Positions 33,057 through 44,790 of a stretch of 64,000 nucleotides of DNA are shown here, one piece after another (position 1 is the first letter of the stretch; each line of letters opens with the position of its first letter). The stretch is from positions 30,057,523 through 30,121,522 of the forward strand of contig CM054061.1 in the NCBI GenBank assembly GCA_028641055.1, given 5' to 3'. The translations under genes were made by a program, and so were the position numbers. The stretch is from Alopecurus myosuroides (Eukaryota > Streptophyta > Magnoliopsida > Poales > Poaceae). The notes under the pieces were generated by a model. It searched no databases and was not told the origin of the DNA. It saw only the letters and a list, made by a program, of their open reading frames with translations.

Positions 33057-34607
33057 ATTTTTTTTTGAAGTTTTCACCGGGGGGGATAAACCCCACCTGA
33101 ATGTATTTCATATACCAAGATTAGCCCAAAGCGGCCAGTTACCAAATTACATGGGAGCATGAACAGGTTTTCAGAGAGGGTCTAGGGAGGAGGAGCCATT
33201 AGACAGGCAAGAGAGCCAGGTGTCCGCGGCGAGCTCTAGTTTTGGCGCGAGGCGCCCTTTCCATAAGTGAGCGTCCTCACGGCAGGCTCTGAGCAGAAGG
33301 GGCAGGCTTGGGCGCTGCTCTCGGAACGCCACAGCGTTGCGATGCTTCCACAGGTTCCAGCAACACAGGAGGATGAAGGTGGGGCCTGACCCGGCGGCGA
33401 TGCTAGGTGGCGGGCAGTACTCATGTATCTTGATCACGGACGCCTCGAGCGGCAGCGACCAGCCAACCTTCGCCCAGAAGCTGCGCGCGAACACACGGTC
33501 AAGCATCAGGTGGTCGCTGGTCTCGCCGGGGGCGCCGCATATCGGGCAATGATCTTCTTCTTCCGAGAGAACCCCTTTCCGGTGCAGAGATGCGCGGGAT
33601 TGGATGCGGTTCTGCAAGAGCAACCAGCCGAAGAATTTTACCCGAGAGGGGGCGAAATTCTCCCAGACAAAGTCAGCAAACGGTACCTCCACCCCGCCCA
33701 TGTTGCACAGCCTGTAGAGCGCAGTGGCATCCAGCGCGCCGGAGCGGCGTTTGCAGCGGGAGAGCGTCCACGTATCCGCTCCCACCAGCTCGTGAGGCCC
33801 TGGCAGCAGGGATTCCACCAGCGGAAGCTGCCGCGCGCCGGCGGCGTTCAGGCAAGGCACCAGGCAGCTGCGAAGCCCTCTCGACGCCACGGTTCCGACA
33901 GACACCAAGGCGTCCAGAGCATGCGAGAACAAGGCAGGGAAGCGGAGTTGCAACGGAACGTCCCCAGTCCACGTGTCTAGCCAGAAGGAGGCATGGTGTC
34001 CATCCCCTACCTGAACCCTGGAGATGTCCCGATACAGTGGCATGCGCGCGGCGAGATGGTCCCAGTGCGAGCGGGGGCGCTTCGACAGGGTGGTCACGGC
34101 GCCCATGGTGCTCCAGACACAGCGCGGCCATGGCGCGAGGGGCGCCGAATGGAGCCGGTGCAGCAGCTTGGTCTGCAAGCACTCATTCTTCGTCGCAAGG
34201 CATTTGATGCTGAGCCCCCCTCCTTCTTGCTTCTGCAGACGGCGCGCCAAGCCACAAGGCACTTTGCCCCGGATGGGCGATCAGCAATGTTCCAGAGGAA
34301 TGCGCGGCGGAGGCCATCGATCGCGGTGAGCAGGGTAGGCGGAAGGATCATAGCACCCATGGCGAATACGGGGAGGGCATCCAACACTGCATTGAGGAGG
34401 ACGATTCGGCCAACAGCAGACAGCAGCAGTGCACTCCAACCTGACAGGTACTTATCAATCTTAGCGATCGAGGTTTAGCTTCTCGTTGGACAGAGGGAGC
34501 CCCAAATATGTTTGGGGGAAGCCTTCAACCCGACAGCCCAGCGAACTCTGAATCTCAGTGAGCATGTTACTCGCAACATGCATGGGGACTAATGTGCTCT
34601 TATGGAA
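33057..34607 (-). mobile_element. 5'-truncated LINE insertion, 1.55 kb, TSD GTTTTCCGT
   Basis: Minus-strand insertion with a poly(T) run on the plus strand at its left end (the LINE poly(A) tail), flanked by GTTTTCCGT at 33048-33056 and 34608-34616. The uninterrupted host text is seen in the F-box tandem units, for example near 39826-39845 on the opposite strand. The ORF 34262-33171 shows the zf-RVT domain (WENFAPSRVKFFGWLLLQNR, then C-x-x-C in CPICG) and the C-terminal tail of ORF2. The end of the RT domain (LLNAVLDALPVFAMGAMILPP) is in another frame at 34390-34260, so at least one frameshift exists. It is truncated inside the RT domain. Confidence 0.9.
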
Positions 34608-34616
34608 GTTTTCCGT

Positions 34617-35268
34617 TTTCATAATTTAAGACAGAATGAGATCATGAAACTATTACAAAATTGTGCTGAAATTACTTTTGGTGCCACCAATAAGAATAAG
34701 GAGAAGCAACATCTAAACTCTACAGATTTTTTTTAGGAGATTAAGCTAAGTAATGATAGATGTGAGTCAAAACATTCCAAATGCAAGAAAAGAAGACTAC
34801 TAAAGTAGCAAAAAACCAAATATTATGTTTGTCTATGGAAAATGGAAAATAAAATAATCTTCATGACTTGATAACAGAGAAGTAATGAACTGAGAAATAA
34901 AGTTTATATACTTCAGGATTTTAGGTAAGAACACTAGGGTGTGTTTTCTCATTAGAGAAAATGGTAGATACATGAATATATTACTTGCCTTCAGGTACTC
35001 CTATCTTTTCAATATGATACCAAACAGGAAAGAAACAGCTAGTGCCAATTAAACATAACACATAATGACAAATTTGATTTTTTTTTCTTAGGCTCCACGT
35101 CCGCAGTCATGGTTTGCTCCACATTTCGTAACATACTACTCCATGCTGAAAGAATTAAATCATTTAGAAGAGTAACAAAAGGCTGAGATAACAATAGACA
35201 TACAAACCATGGCATTTTCCTTTGCTTTGGAGATATGGCGAAGCAATCTTCAGAAAACCTATCTAGGA
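34617..35268 (-). repeat. 3' flank of the minus F-box copy
   Basis: Non-coding. It is the reverse complement of 38848-39389, the 3' flank of the plus copy, with moderate divergence. It lacks the 348-bp LINE tail carried by the plus copies. Confidence 0.8.
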
Positions 35269-36858
35269 TCAAGTAAAATATTTTTCAAAGGGATCAGCTA
35301 TTGACAAGTCATGGATATACCCATGGATTATGGATTCTGCGCGTGTGTTAATTCTTGGTTCAATTTGTGCATCTTGAGAAGCTCTATTCTTCACCTGAAG
35401 TTGCCTGCGTTGGTAATGGTAACGCGTCAACTGGTCCTTGTCACGAACTCCAATTTCCATTTTCTTTAGCACTCGTGCATTTGAAATGAAGAAATTGGCA
35501 AATTCAACAAATGACCTTCTATTGCCATCATAATTCTTCAACGCCACTTTTTGTAGAGAGAGTTCCAAGCATTCAATCGGATGAAATGGGTCATACTTCA
35601 AAAAATTATTGCTATTGCAACTGGGAATTGAAGAAAACGTGATATAAAGGCAGTGTCAAAATACTTATTCACTTGATCATAGGTCTGGCCCAATGTGATT
35701 TGTTGACATTTGAAACAGCAAATACGAATACTTACAATGACATATAGCTTCTGTAATGAAGCACTTGAGGAAGTCAACAACTGCACCCAGATTAGCAGCA
35801 CTAGAGTAAAGACCCAAAATCTTTATTGTGCGCATTTTGGTTAACCTCGCCGCAATCATTTTCTGGTGAAGAAAAGATAACTGCACATGAAAAAAATAAC
35901 ATGTGTGTAAACGTTGAATGTGTAGTCTTTGATGCTACCTGAAAAACTGTGGTTCCAAGGTGGAGCGTGGATATTCCTTGGGACAAAAAACCGAATATCT
36001 CCAGTTTTGGAGCTTGAATCACTCGGATGGTTGCTGGACCAATTTCTGGATTAAGTGGTATCAACCTCTCGAGACAAGGGGCGTCTTCAATGACCAGCTC
36101 TTGGAAGATGATGAGACCTTTTGAGCAATCTGCATAGAAACTGATACTCCTAAGGGATGGGGACCTGATGCAAAGGCGACTAAAAGACGACATTCTATGC
36201 AGCGAGAGACTTTCCAAAACGGCGCAACCGGAGATTATGGTTTGGAGAGAGTCCTCCGAGATGTCCACATTGAACAAGAAGAGCTGCTTGAGGCGTGGAA
36301 AATTCGGCGACACGGCCAGGAGTGGGAATTGACAATCGTGGAGATCGAGCACACGTAGCATCGGCACGAAACGGACCAGATTGTGCGGCGGCAGCGGGTA
36401 GTGGGTCCCCCACCAGATGGTGACCTGGAGCTCCTCGAGGCCGGTGAGGGCATCGGAGGACAACCAACCAGAGACCTTGTTAAGGATGCCACCACATAAG
36501 GTGGTGACGAGTAGAGAGAAGCGGCGTGCTGGTCCAGGATGGTCGGACAGGGTCTTGGAGATCACAGTGACACGTGATTGGTAATGGGAGAGGTTACTAT
36601 CGGCCGCGAGGTTAAGCGGCGTCATGGGGGAGCGCCAAAGGGGAACCCACCGGTGGGAGAGCGCCTGCGTGCTTGCGCCGTCCTTGGTGGGAAGGAGAGA
36701 GAGATGGAGCCGAGGATGGCGTCGGGGAGGCGGCTGATGAGATCGATGCCGCCGTTGGCGTCCGTGGGTTGTGCTTGTTTGCCCTCGTATTGGACGGCTC
36801 TCCGCATCTTCGAAACGTGCATCTCTGCAGCAGTCGCCTCTGCCGCCGCGTTCTCCAT
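35269..36858 (-). pseudogene. F-box/LRR/FBD gene, minus copy (A1), disrupted
   Basis: Exons by comparison with the plus copies: 36858-35939, 35862-35736, 35620-35269. The product would be an F-box protein (SCF ubiquitin ligase substrate receptor type) with the F-box near residues 40-80, leucine-rich repeats, and an FBD-type C-terminal region (HPIECLELSLQKVALKNYDG, then RVLKKMEIGVRD). Lesions: a net 1-bp loss in the F-box coding part near 36691-36705, a 5-bp deletion in exon 2 near 35758, and an 11-bp deletion at the start of exon 3 near 35612. The LRR part (36625-35801) stays open. It reads TCTTTTAG with four T where all plus copies have five, so it preserves the ancestral frame there. It is head to head with the plus copy. 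Confidence 0.85.
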
Positions 36859-37231
36859 GGCTGGCGGTGGTCGCAAACGAAGGTTTTGGCTTTGGCTTCT
36901 CGGTTGTCGCGTGGACTAAGTCGCGAGAGTTTGAGCATGATGCGTCCCGGCCCCAGCCTACTTCTCCTTGGCGAACTGACGAGCCGTGTGCTTAATTTGG
37001 TCTTGTGGTTTGTCCCGTGTGGTAAATAGCGAGCGTCGGCATGATCCGTCCCGACCCAAGGGACGAGCCTTTTTCTTGGGTCAGTCTCACTGGCCCATAC
37101 GAGGTGTTTTTGGGTAAATCTCGATACAAGCTCGGAGGATTCTACTGTGTCCAGCAACGGCCCAAGCAGACGGCTCGTGTTTTACTCAACGTGACAACCT
37201 ACAAGTCAAGCCAAAACCCTAGTTTGCGACC
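36859..37231. promoter_or_regulatory. Bidirectional promoter region, unit U1
   Basis: 373 bp separate the start codons of the head-to-head F-box copies. Both edges carry the related leader AGCCAAAACC followed by TTTGCGACC before the ATG, as expected from inverted duplication. No convincing TATA box was seen. The same segment recurs at 40636-41008 (U2), 44418-44790 (U3), 48272-48644 (U4) and 52059-52431 (U5). Confidence 0.6.
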
Positions 37232-38847
37232 ATGGAGGACGCGGCGGCAGAGACGCAAGTTTCCAAGATGTGCATAGCGCTCCAACACGACGGCACACAG
37301 GCACAGCCCAGGGGCGACAACGGTGGTGGCAAATATGTCAACCTCGATGTCATCAGCCGCCTCCCCGACGCCATCCTCGGCTCCATCATCTCTCTCCTTC
37401 CCACCAAGGACGGCGCACGCACGCAGGCGCTCTCCCGCCGGTGGCTTCCCCTCTGGCGCTCCCCCATGGCGCCGCTTAACCTCGTGGCCGATAGTAGCCT
37501 CTCCCATCAGCAATCCCGTGCCGCGGTGATCTCCAAGATCCTGTCCGACCATCATGGACCGGCACGCTGCTTCTCGCTAGTCGTCACCATCTTATGTGGT
37601 GGCATACTTGACAAGGTCTCTGGCTGGCTGTCCTCCGAGTCCCTCACTGGCCTCGAGGAGCTCCAGATCACCGTCGGGTGGAGCACTCGCTACCTGCTGC
37701 CGCTGAACAATCTACTCCGTTTCGTGCCGACGCTACGTGTGCTCAAACTCCACAACTGTCAATTTCCTCTCCTAGCTGTGTCACCAAATTTTCCCCGCAT
37801 CAAGCAGCTCGTCCTATTCAATGTGGACATATCGGAGGACTCTCTCCAAACCATAATCTATGGTTGCGACGTTTTGGAAAGCCTCTCGCTGCATAGAATG
37901 TCGTCTTTTTAGTCGCCTTTGCACCAGGTCAATGACGCTTAGGAGTATCAGTTTCTATGCGGGCAGCTCAAAAGGTCTCATCACCTTCCAAGAGCTGGTC
38001 ATTGAAGACGCCCCTTGTCTCGAGAGGCTGATACCAATTTATCCGGAAGATGGTCCAGGAACCATCCGAGTGATTCGGGCTCCTAGACTGAAGATACTTG
38101 GTTTTTTGTCTGAAGGAATATCCACGCTCCACCTTGGAACCACAGTTTTTCAGGTAGCATCGAAGACCACATTCAACATTTCCATATGCATGCTATTGTT
38201 TTCATTTGACTTAATTTTTCTTTTGCCAGAAAATGATTGCGGCCAGTTTAACAACCAAAATGCACACAGTTAAGGTTTTGGCTCTTGAATCTCGTGACAC
38301 TAATCTGGGTGCAGTTGTTGACTTCCTCAAGTGCTTCATTTGCTTACAGAAGCTATATGTCACCGTGAGTATTCATATTTGTTGTTTCAAATGTCAAAAA
38401 TCACATCGGGCCAGACCTATTATCCAGTGAATACGTATTATGACACAACCTTTATATCACGTTTTGTTCTATTCCCAGTTGCAACCAGGGAATGATAGCA
38501 ATAATTTGTGGAAGTATGACCCACTTCATCCGATTGAATGCCTGGAACTCTCTCTACAAAAAGTGGTGTTGAAGAATTATGATGGCAATAGAAGGTCATG
38601 TGTTGACTTTGCGAATTTCTTCATTTCGAATGCACGGGTGCTAAAGAAAATGGAAATCGGAGTTCGTGACATGGACCAGTGGACGCGTTACCAACTCAGG
38701 CAACTTCAGGTGAAGAATAGAGCTTCTCAAGATGCACAAATTGAACCAAGAATTAACACATATGCATCCACAATCCATTGGTGTATCCATAACTTGTCAA
38801 TAACTGATCCCTTTGAATTTTTTTTCTTGATACTAAAACTTTATTAG
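37232..38847 (+). pseudogene. F-box/LRR/FBD gene, plus copy U1, one frameshift
   Basis: Exons 37232-38153, 38230-38364 and 38479-38847, with GT-AG introns. The N terminus ([13 protein letters not shown]) is followed by the F-box [20 protein letters not shown] and adjacent residues, LRRs (LRFVPTLRVLKLHNCQFPLL and others) and the FBD region in exon 3 (HPIECLELSLQKVVLKNYDG). The only lesion seen is a T5 run at 37906-37910 where the minus copy has T4. The extra base puts TAG at 37910-37912 and ends the ORF at 226 residues. A short F-box protein with part of the LRR could still be made. Presumed role is substrate recognition in an SCF complex; the target is unknown. Confidence 0.85.
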
Positions 38848-39405
38848 ATAGGTTTTCTGAAGATTGTTCGCCCTATCTCCAAAGCAAAGCAAAATGCCAT
38901 GGTTTGTGTGTCTATTGTTATCTTACCGTTTTGATACTCTTCAAAATGATGTATTGTTTCAGCATGGAGTAGTATGTTACCAAATGTGGAGCAAACCATG
39001 ACTACGGACGTGGAGGCTAAGCAAAAATCCAAAATTGTCATTATGTGTTATGTTTAATTGGCACTAGTTGTTTCTTTCCTGTTTGGTATCATATTGAAAA
39101 GATGGCAGTACCTGAAGGCGAGAAAACACACCCTAGTGTTCTTATCTAAAATCCTGACGTATAAAGTTCATATCTCTGCATGCAGTTCATTACTTCTTTG
39201 TTAGCAAGTCATGATGATCATTATTTCCCATTTTCCATAGACAAACATAATATTTAGTTTTTTGCTAGTTTAGTGAAGCCATTCTTTTCTCGCATTTGGA
39301 ATGTTTTCACTTAGATCTATCATTACTTAGCTTACTCTCATAAAAGAGTCAGTACAATTTAGAAGCTGCTTTTGCTTATTCTTATTGTGGCACCAAAAGT
39401 AATTT

Positions 39406-39753
39406 TTTTCTCGCGAAAACGCAAAAAGCTTTGCGTTTTGATGCATTGATAGATAAAGGAGAACATTTGTACAAGCCCAAAGAAGGGCCACCCCACACCA
39501 TACAACTCAACTCAGCCTAACTAGGGGAGAAGTTGACGTAGACCTCTGGCTCCCGCGGTCGCCCAGTCGCGCGCCTCGGCTTTGATCATGTCGATGAGGG
39601 AGGGCACCGATGGTTGGGCGTTGTCGAAGATCACGGAGTTGCGGTGTTTCCAGATACACCACGCCGATAGCATGACGATCGACGAGGTGCCCCTGCGCAA
39701 AGCGCCTGGGGTGGCGGCAAGCGTCCTAGTCCACCAGTCAATGAAAACACCTA
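39406..39753 (-). mobile_element. 348-bp LINE 3' tail, unit U1
   Basis: Flanked by GCACCAAAAGTAATTT at 39390-39405 and 39754-39769. The minus frame 39775-39521 reads the ORF2 C terminus (CIWKHRNSVIFDNAQPSVPSL). The uninterrupted site is seen in the minus copy near 34665-34685. It is present in every unit that reaches this point, so it predates the amplification. Confidence 0.9.
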
Positions 39754-40056
39754 GCACCAAAAGTAATTTCAGCACAGTTTTGTAATAGTTTCATGATATC
39801 ATTCTGTCTTAAATTATGAAAACGGAAAAGGCTGCACTTGATTTATCAGTTTGTTATTTTGACATGGATTTGGTGCCATAAGAGCAACTAAGATGTATTA
39901 TACCCTTTTTAAAAGAACTTGCGTGTTTTCTTGTATTAAGATAGAAGGGAGCTAATGAGTTACAAGGGAAAGCCGGTCACAGCCGAGGCACACGTCCACC
40001 AACAGAAAGGAAAAGGCTTAGTAATTTCCCATTGCTTGAAATCTTCTTTGATCTTT

Positions 40057-40635
40057 CTACGTATGCTGGCGTGGAAAATTCGGCGACACGGCCAGGAGTG
40101 GGAATTGACAACCGTGGAGATCGAGCACACGTAGCATCGGCACGAAACGGACCAGATTGTGCGGCGGCAGCGGGTAGTGGGTCCCGCACCAGTTGGTGAC
40201 CTGGAGCTCCTCGAGGCCGGTGAGGGCCTCGGAGGACAACCAACCAGAGACCTTGTTGAGGATGACACCACATAAGGTGGTGACGAGTAGAGAGAAGCGG
40301 CGTCCTGGTCCAGGATGGTCGGACAGGGTCTTGGAGATCATAGTGACACGTGATTGGTAATGGGAGAGGTTACTATCGGCCGCGAGGTTAAGCGGCGTCA
40401 TGGGGGATCGCCAAAGGGGAACCCACCGGTGGGAGAGCGCCTGCGTGCTTGCGCCGTCCTTGGTGGGAAGGAGAGAGATGATGGAGCCGAGGATGGCGTC
40501 GGGGAGGCGGCTGATGAGATCGATGCCGCCGTTGGCGTCCGTGGGTTGTGCTTGTTTGCCCTCGTATTGGACGGCTCTGCGCATCTTCGAAACGTGCATC
40601 TCTGCAGCAGTCGCCTCTGCCGCCGCGTTCTCCAT
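40057..40635 (-). CDS. Truncated F-box ORF, unit U2, 192 aa
   Basis: 5' part of the minus F-box gene ending at the tandem junction. Residues 1-186 are gene derived: MENAAAEATAAEMHVSKM, an intact F-box around 40-80 and the first LRR-like segment. The last few residues (RQHT) come from the junction, followed by a stop. Unlike copy A1 the F-box frame is intact. An in-frame upstream ATG at 40722 exists, but the start at 40635 matches the plus copies. Whether it is expressed is unknown; it could act as an F-box-only protein or simply be debris. Confidence 0.5.
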   Translation of the reverse strand: MENAAAEATAAEMHVSKMRRAVQYEGKQAQPTDANGGIDLISRLPDAILGSIISLLPTKDGASTQALSHRWVPLWRSPMTPLNLAADSNLSHYQSRVTMISKTLSDHPGPGRRFSLLVTTLCGVILNKVSGWLSSEALTGLEELQVTNWCGTHYPLPPHNLVRFVPMLRVLDLHGCQFPLLAVSPNFPRQHT

Positions 40636-41008
40636 GGCTGGCGGTGGTCGCAAACGAAGGTTTTGGCTTTGGCTTCTCGGTTGCCGCGTGGAGTAAGTCG
40701 CGAGAGTTTGATCATGATGCATCCCGGCCCCAGTCTACTTCTCCTTGGCGAACTGACGAGCCGTGTGCTTAATTTGGTCTTGTGGTTTGTCCCGTGTGGT
40801 AAATAGAGAGCGTCGGCATGATCCGTCCCGACCCAAGGGACGAGCCTTTTTCTTCGGTCAGTCTCACTGGCCCATACGAGGTGTTTTTGGGTTAATCTCG
40901 ATACAAGCTCGGAGGATTCTACTGTGTCCAGCAACGGCCCAAGCAGACGGCTCGTGTTTTACTCAACGTGACAACCTACAAGTCAAGCCAAAACCCTAGT
41001 TTGCGACC
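40636..41008. promoter_or_regulatory. Bidirectional promoter region, unit U2
   Basis: Tandem copy of the U1 segment between opposed start codons. Confidence 0.55.
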
Positions 41009-42574
41009 ATGGAGGACGCGGCGGCAGAGACGCAAGTTTCCAAGATGTGCATAGCGCTCCAACACGACGGCACATAGGCACAGCCCAGGGGCGACAACGG
41101 TGGTGGCAAATATGTCGACCTCGATGTCATCAGCCGCCTCCCCGACGCCATCCTCGGCTCCATCATCTCTCTCCTTCCCACCAAGGATGGCGCACGCACG
41201 CAGGCGCTCTCCCGCCGGTGGCCTCCCCTCTGGCGCTCCCCCATGGCGCCGCTTAACCTCGTGGCCGATAGTAGCCTCTCCCATCAGCAATCCCGTGCCG
41301 CGGTGATCTCCAAGATCCTGTCCGACCATCATGGACCGGCACGCTGCTTCTCGCTAGTCGTCACCATCTTATGTGGTGGCATACTTGACAAGGTCTCTGG
41401 CTGGATGTCCTCCGAGTCCCTCACTGGCCTCGAGGAGCTCCAGATCGCCGTCGGGTGTAGCACTCGCTACCTGCTGTCGCTGAACAATCTACTCCGTTTC
41501 GTGCCGACGCTACGTGTGCTCAAACTCCACAACTGTCAATTTCCTCTCCTAGCTTTGTCACCAAATTTTCCCCGCATCAAGCAGCTCGTCCTATTCAATG
41601 TGGACATATCGGAGGACTCTCTCTAAACCATAATCTATGGTTGCGCCGTTTTGGAAAGCCTCTCGCTGCATAGAATGTCGTCTTTTTAGTCGCCTTTGCA
41701 TCAGGTCAATGACGCTTAGGAGTATCAGTTTCTATGCGGGCAGCTCAAAAGGTCTCATCACCTTCCAAGAGCTGGTCATTGAAGACGCCCCTTGTCTCGA
41801 GAGGCCGATACCAATTTATCCGGAAGATGGTCCAGGAACCATCTGAGTGATTCGGGCTCCTAAACTGAAGATACTTGGTTTTTTGTCTGAAGGAATATCC
41901 ACGCTCCACCTTGGAACCACAGTTTTTCAGGTAGCATCGAAGACCACATTCAACATTTCCATATGCATGCTATTGTTTTCATTTCACTTAATTTTTCTTT
42001 TGCCAGAAAATGATTGCGGCCAGTTTAACAACCAAAATGCACACAGATAAGGTTTTGGCTCTTGAATCTCGTGACGCTAATCTGGGTGCAGTTGTTGAAT
42101 TCCTCAAGTGCTTCATTTGCTTACAGAAGCTATATGTCACCGTGAGTATTCATATTTGTTGTTTCAAATGTCAAAAAATCACATCGGGCCAGACCTATTA
42201 TCAAGTGAATACGTATTATGACACAACCTTTATATCACGTTTTCTTCTATTCCCAGTTGCAACCAGGGAATGATAGCAATAATTTGTGGAAGTATGACCC
42301 ACTTCATCCGACTGAATGCCTGGAACTCTCTCTACAAAAAGTGGTGTTGAAGAATTATGATGGCAATAGAAGGTCATGTGTTGACTTTGCGAATTTCTTC
42401 ATTTCGAATGCACGGGTGCTAAAGAAAATGGAAATCGGAGTTCGTGACATGGACCAGTGGACGCGTTACCAACTCAGGCAACTTCAGGTGAAGAATAGAG
42501 CTTCTGAAGATGCACAAATTGAACCAAGAATTAACACATATATATGCATCCACAATCCATTGGTGTATCCATGA
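41009..42574 (+). pseudogene. F-box/LRR/FBD gene, plus copy U2, heavily disrupted
   Basis: Exons 41009-41930, 42007-42141 and 42257-42574. Besides the shared T5 frameshift it has TAG at 41075-41077 (CAG in other units), TAA at 41624-41626 (CAA elsewhere) and TGA at 41844-41846 (CGA elsewhere). All three are C-to-T changes. A 4-bp TATA gain near 42540 also changes the C terminus. It is the most decayed plus copy. Confidence 0.9.
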
Positions 42575-43187
42575 CTTGTCAATAACTGATCCCTTTGATT
42601 TTTTTTTCTTGATACTAAAACTTTATTAGATAGGTTTTCTGAAGATTGTTCGCCCTATCTCCAAAGCAAAGCAAAATGCCATGGTTTGTATGTCTATTGT
42701 TATCTTACCCTTTTGATACTCTTCAAAATGATGTATTGTTTCAGCATGGAGTAGTATGTTACCAAATGTGGAGCAAACCATGACTACGGACGTGGAGGCT
42801 AAGCAAAAATCCAAATTTGTCATGATGTGTTATGTTTAATTGGCACTAGTTGTTTCTTTCCTGTTTGGTATCATATTGAAAAGATGGCAGTACCTGAAGG
42901 CGAGAAAACACACCCTAGTGTTCTTATCTAAAATCCTGATGTATAAAGTTCATATCTCTGCATGCAGTTCATTACTTCTTTGTTAGCAAGTCATGATGAT
43001 CATTATTTCCCATTTTCCATAGACAAACATAATATTTAGTTTTTTGCTAGTTTAGTGAAGCCATTCTTTTCTCGCATTTGGAATGTTTTGACTTAGATCT
43101 ATCATTACTTAGCTTACTCTCATAAAAGAGTCAGTACAATTTAGAAGTTGCTTTTGCTTATTCTTATTGTGGCACCAAAAGTAATTT

Positions 43188-43535
43188 TTTTCTCGCGAAA
43201 ACGCAAAAAGCTTTGCGTTTCGATGCATTGATAGATAAAGGAGAACATTTGTACAAGCCCAAAGAAGGGCCACCCCACACCATACAACTCAACTCAGCCT
43301 AACTAGGGGAGAAGTTGACGTAGACCTTTGGCTCCCGCGGTCGCCCAGTCGCGCGCCTCGGCTTTGATCATGTCGAGGAGGGAGGGCACCGATGGTTGGG
43401 CGTTGTCGAAGATCACGGAATTGCGGTGTTTCCAGATACACCACGCCGATAGCATGACGATCGACGAGGTGCCCCTGCGCAAAGCGCCTGGGGTGGCGGC
43501 AAGCGTCCTAGTCCACCAGTCAATGAAAACACCTA
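43188..43535 (-). mobile_element. 348-bp LINE 3' tail, unit U2
   Basis: Tandem copy of the U1 LINE tail with both 16-bp target duplications kept (43172-43187 and 43536-43551). Confidence 0.9.
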
Positions 43536-43838
43536 GCACCAAAAGTAATTTCAGCACAGTTTTGTAATAGTTTCATGATATCATTCTGTCTTAAATTATG
43601 AAAACGGAAAAGGCTGCACTTGATTTATCAGTTTGTTATCTTGACATGGATTTGGTGCCATAAGAGCAACTAAGATGTATTATACCCTTTTTAAAAGAAC
43701 TTGTGTGTTTTCTTGTATTAAGATAGAAGGGAGCTAATGAGTTACAAGGGAAAGCCGGTCACAGCCGAGGCACACGTCCACCAACAGAAAGGAAAAGGCT
43801 TAGTAATTTCCCATTGCTTGAAATCTGCTTTGATCTTT

Positions 43839-44417
43839 CTACGTATGCTGGCGTGGAAAATTCGGCGACACGGCCAGGAGTGGGAATTGACAACCGTGGA
43901 GATCGAGCACACGTAGCATCGGCACGAAACGGACCAGATTGTGCGGCGGCAGCGGGTAGTGGGTCCCCCACCAGTTGGTGACCTGGAGCTCCTCGAGGCC
44001 GGTGAGGGCCTCGGAGGACAACCAACCAGAGACCTTGTTAAGGATGCCACCACATAAGGTGGTGACGAGTAGAGAGAAGCGGCGTGCTGGTCCAGGATGG
44101 TCGGACAGGGTCTTGGAGATCACAGTGACACGTGATTGGTAATGCGAGAGGTTACTATCGGCCGCGAGGTTAAGCGGCGTCATGGGGGAGCGCCAAAGGG
44201 GAACCCACCGGTGGGAGAGCGCCTGCATGCTTGCGCCATACTTGGTGGGAAGGAGAGAGATGATGGAGCCGAGGATGGCGTCGGGGAGGCGGCTGATGAG
44301 ATCGATGCCGCCGTTGGCGTCCGTGGGTTGTGCTTGTTTGCCCTCGTATTGGACGGCTCTGCGCATCTTCGAAACGTGCATCTCTGCAGCAGTCGCCTCT
44401 GCCGCCGCGTTCTCCAT
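43839..44417 (-). CDS. Truncated F-box ORF, unit U3, 192 aa
   Basis: Same junction-created ORF as in U2, open throughout. It has substitutions inside the F-box region (PTKYGASMQAL where U2 has PTKDGASTQAL), so this copy may be drifting. Confidence 0.5.
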   Translation of the reverse strand: MENAAAEATAAEMHVSKMRRAVQYEGKQAQPTDANGGIDLISRLPDAILGSIISLLPTKYGASMQALSHRWVPLWRSPMTPLNLAADSNLSHYQSRVTVISKTLSDHPGPARRFSLLVTTLCGGILNKVSGWLSSEALTGLEELQVTNWWGTHYPLPPHNLVRFVPMLRVLDLHGCQFPLLAVSPNFPRQHT

Positions 44418-44790
44418 GGCTGGCGGTGGTCGCAAACGAAGGTTTTGGCTTTGGCTTCTCGGTTGTCGCGTGAAGTAAGTCGCGAGAGTTTGAGCATGAT
44501 GCGTCCCGGCCCCAGCCTACTTCTCCTTGGCGAACTGACGAGCCGTGTGCTTAATTTGGTCTTGTGGTTTGTCCCGTGTGGTAAATAGCGAGCGTCGGCA
44601 TGATCCGTCCCGACCCAAGGGACGAGCCTTTTTCTTGGGTCAGTCTCACTGGCCCATACGAGGTGTTTTTGGGTAAATCTCGATACAAGCTCGGAGGATT
44701 CTACTGTGTCCAGCAACGGCCCAAGCAGACGGCTCGTGTTTTACTCAACGTGACAACCTACAAGTCAAGCCAAAACCCTAGTTTGCGACC
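44418..44790. promoter_or_regulatory. Bidirectional promoter region, unit U3
   Basis: Tandem copy of the U1 segment. Confidence 0.55.
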
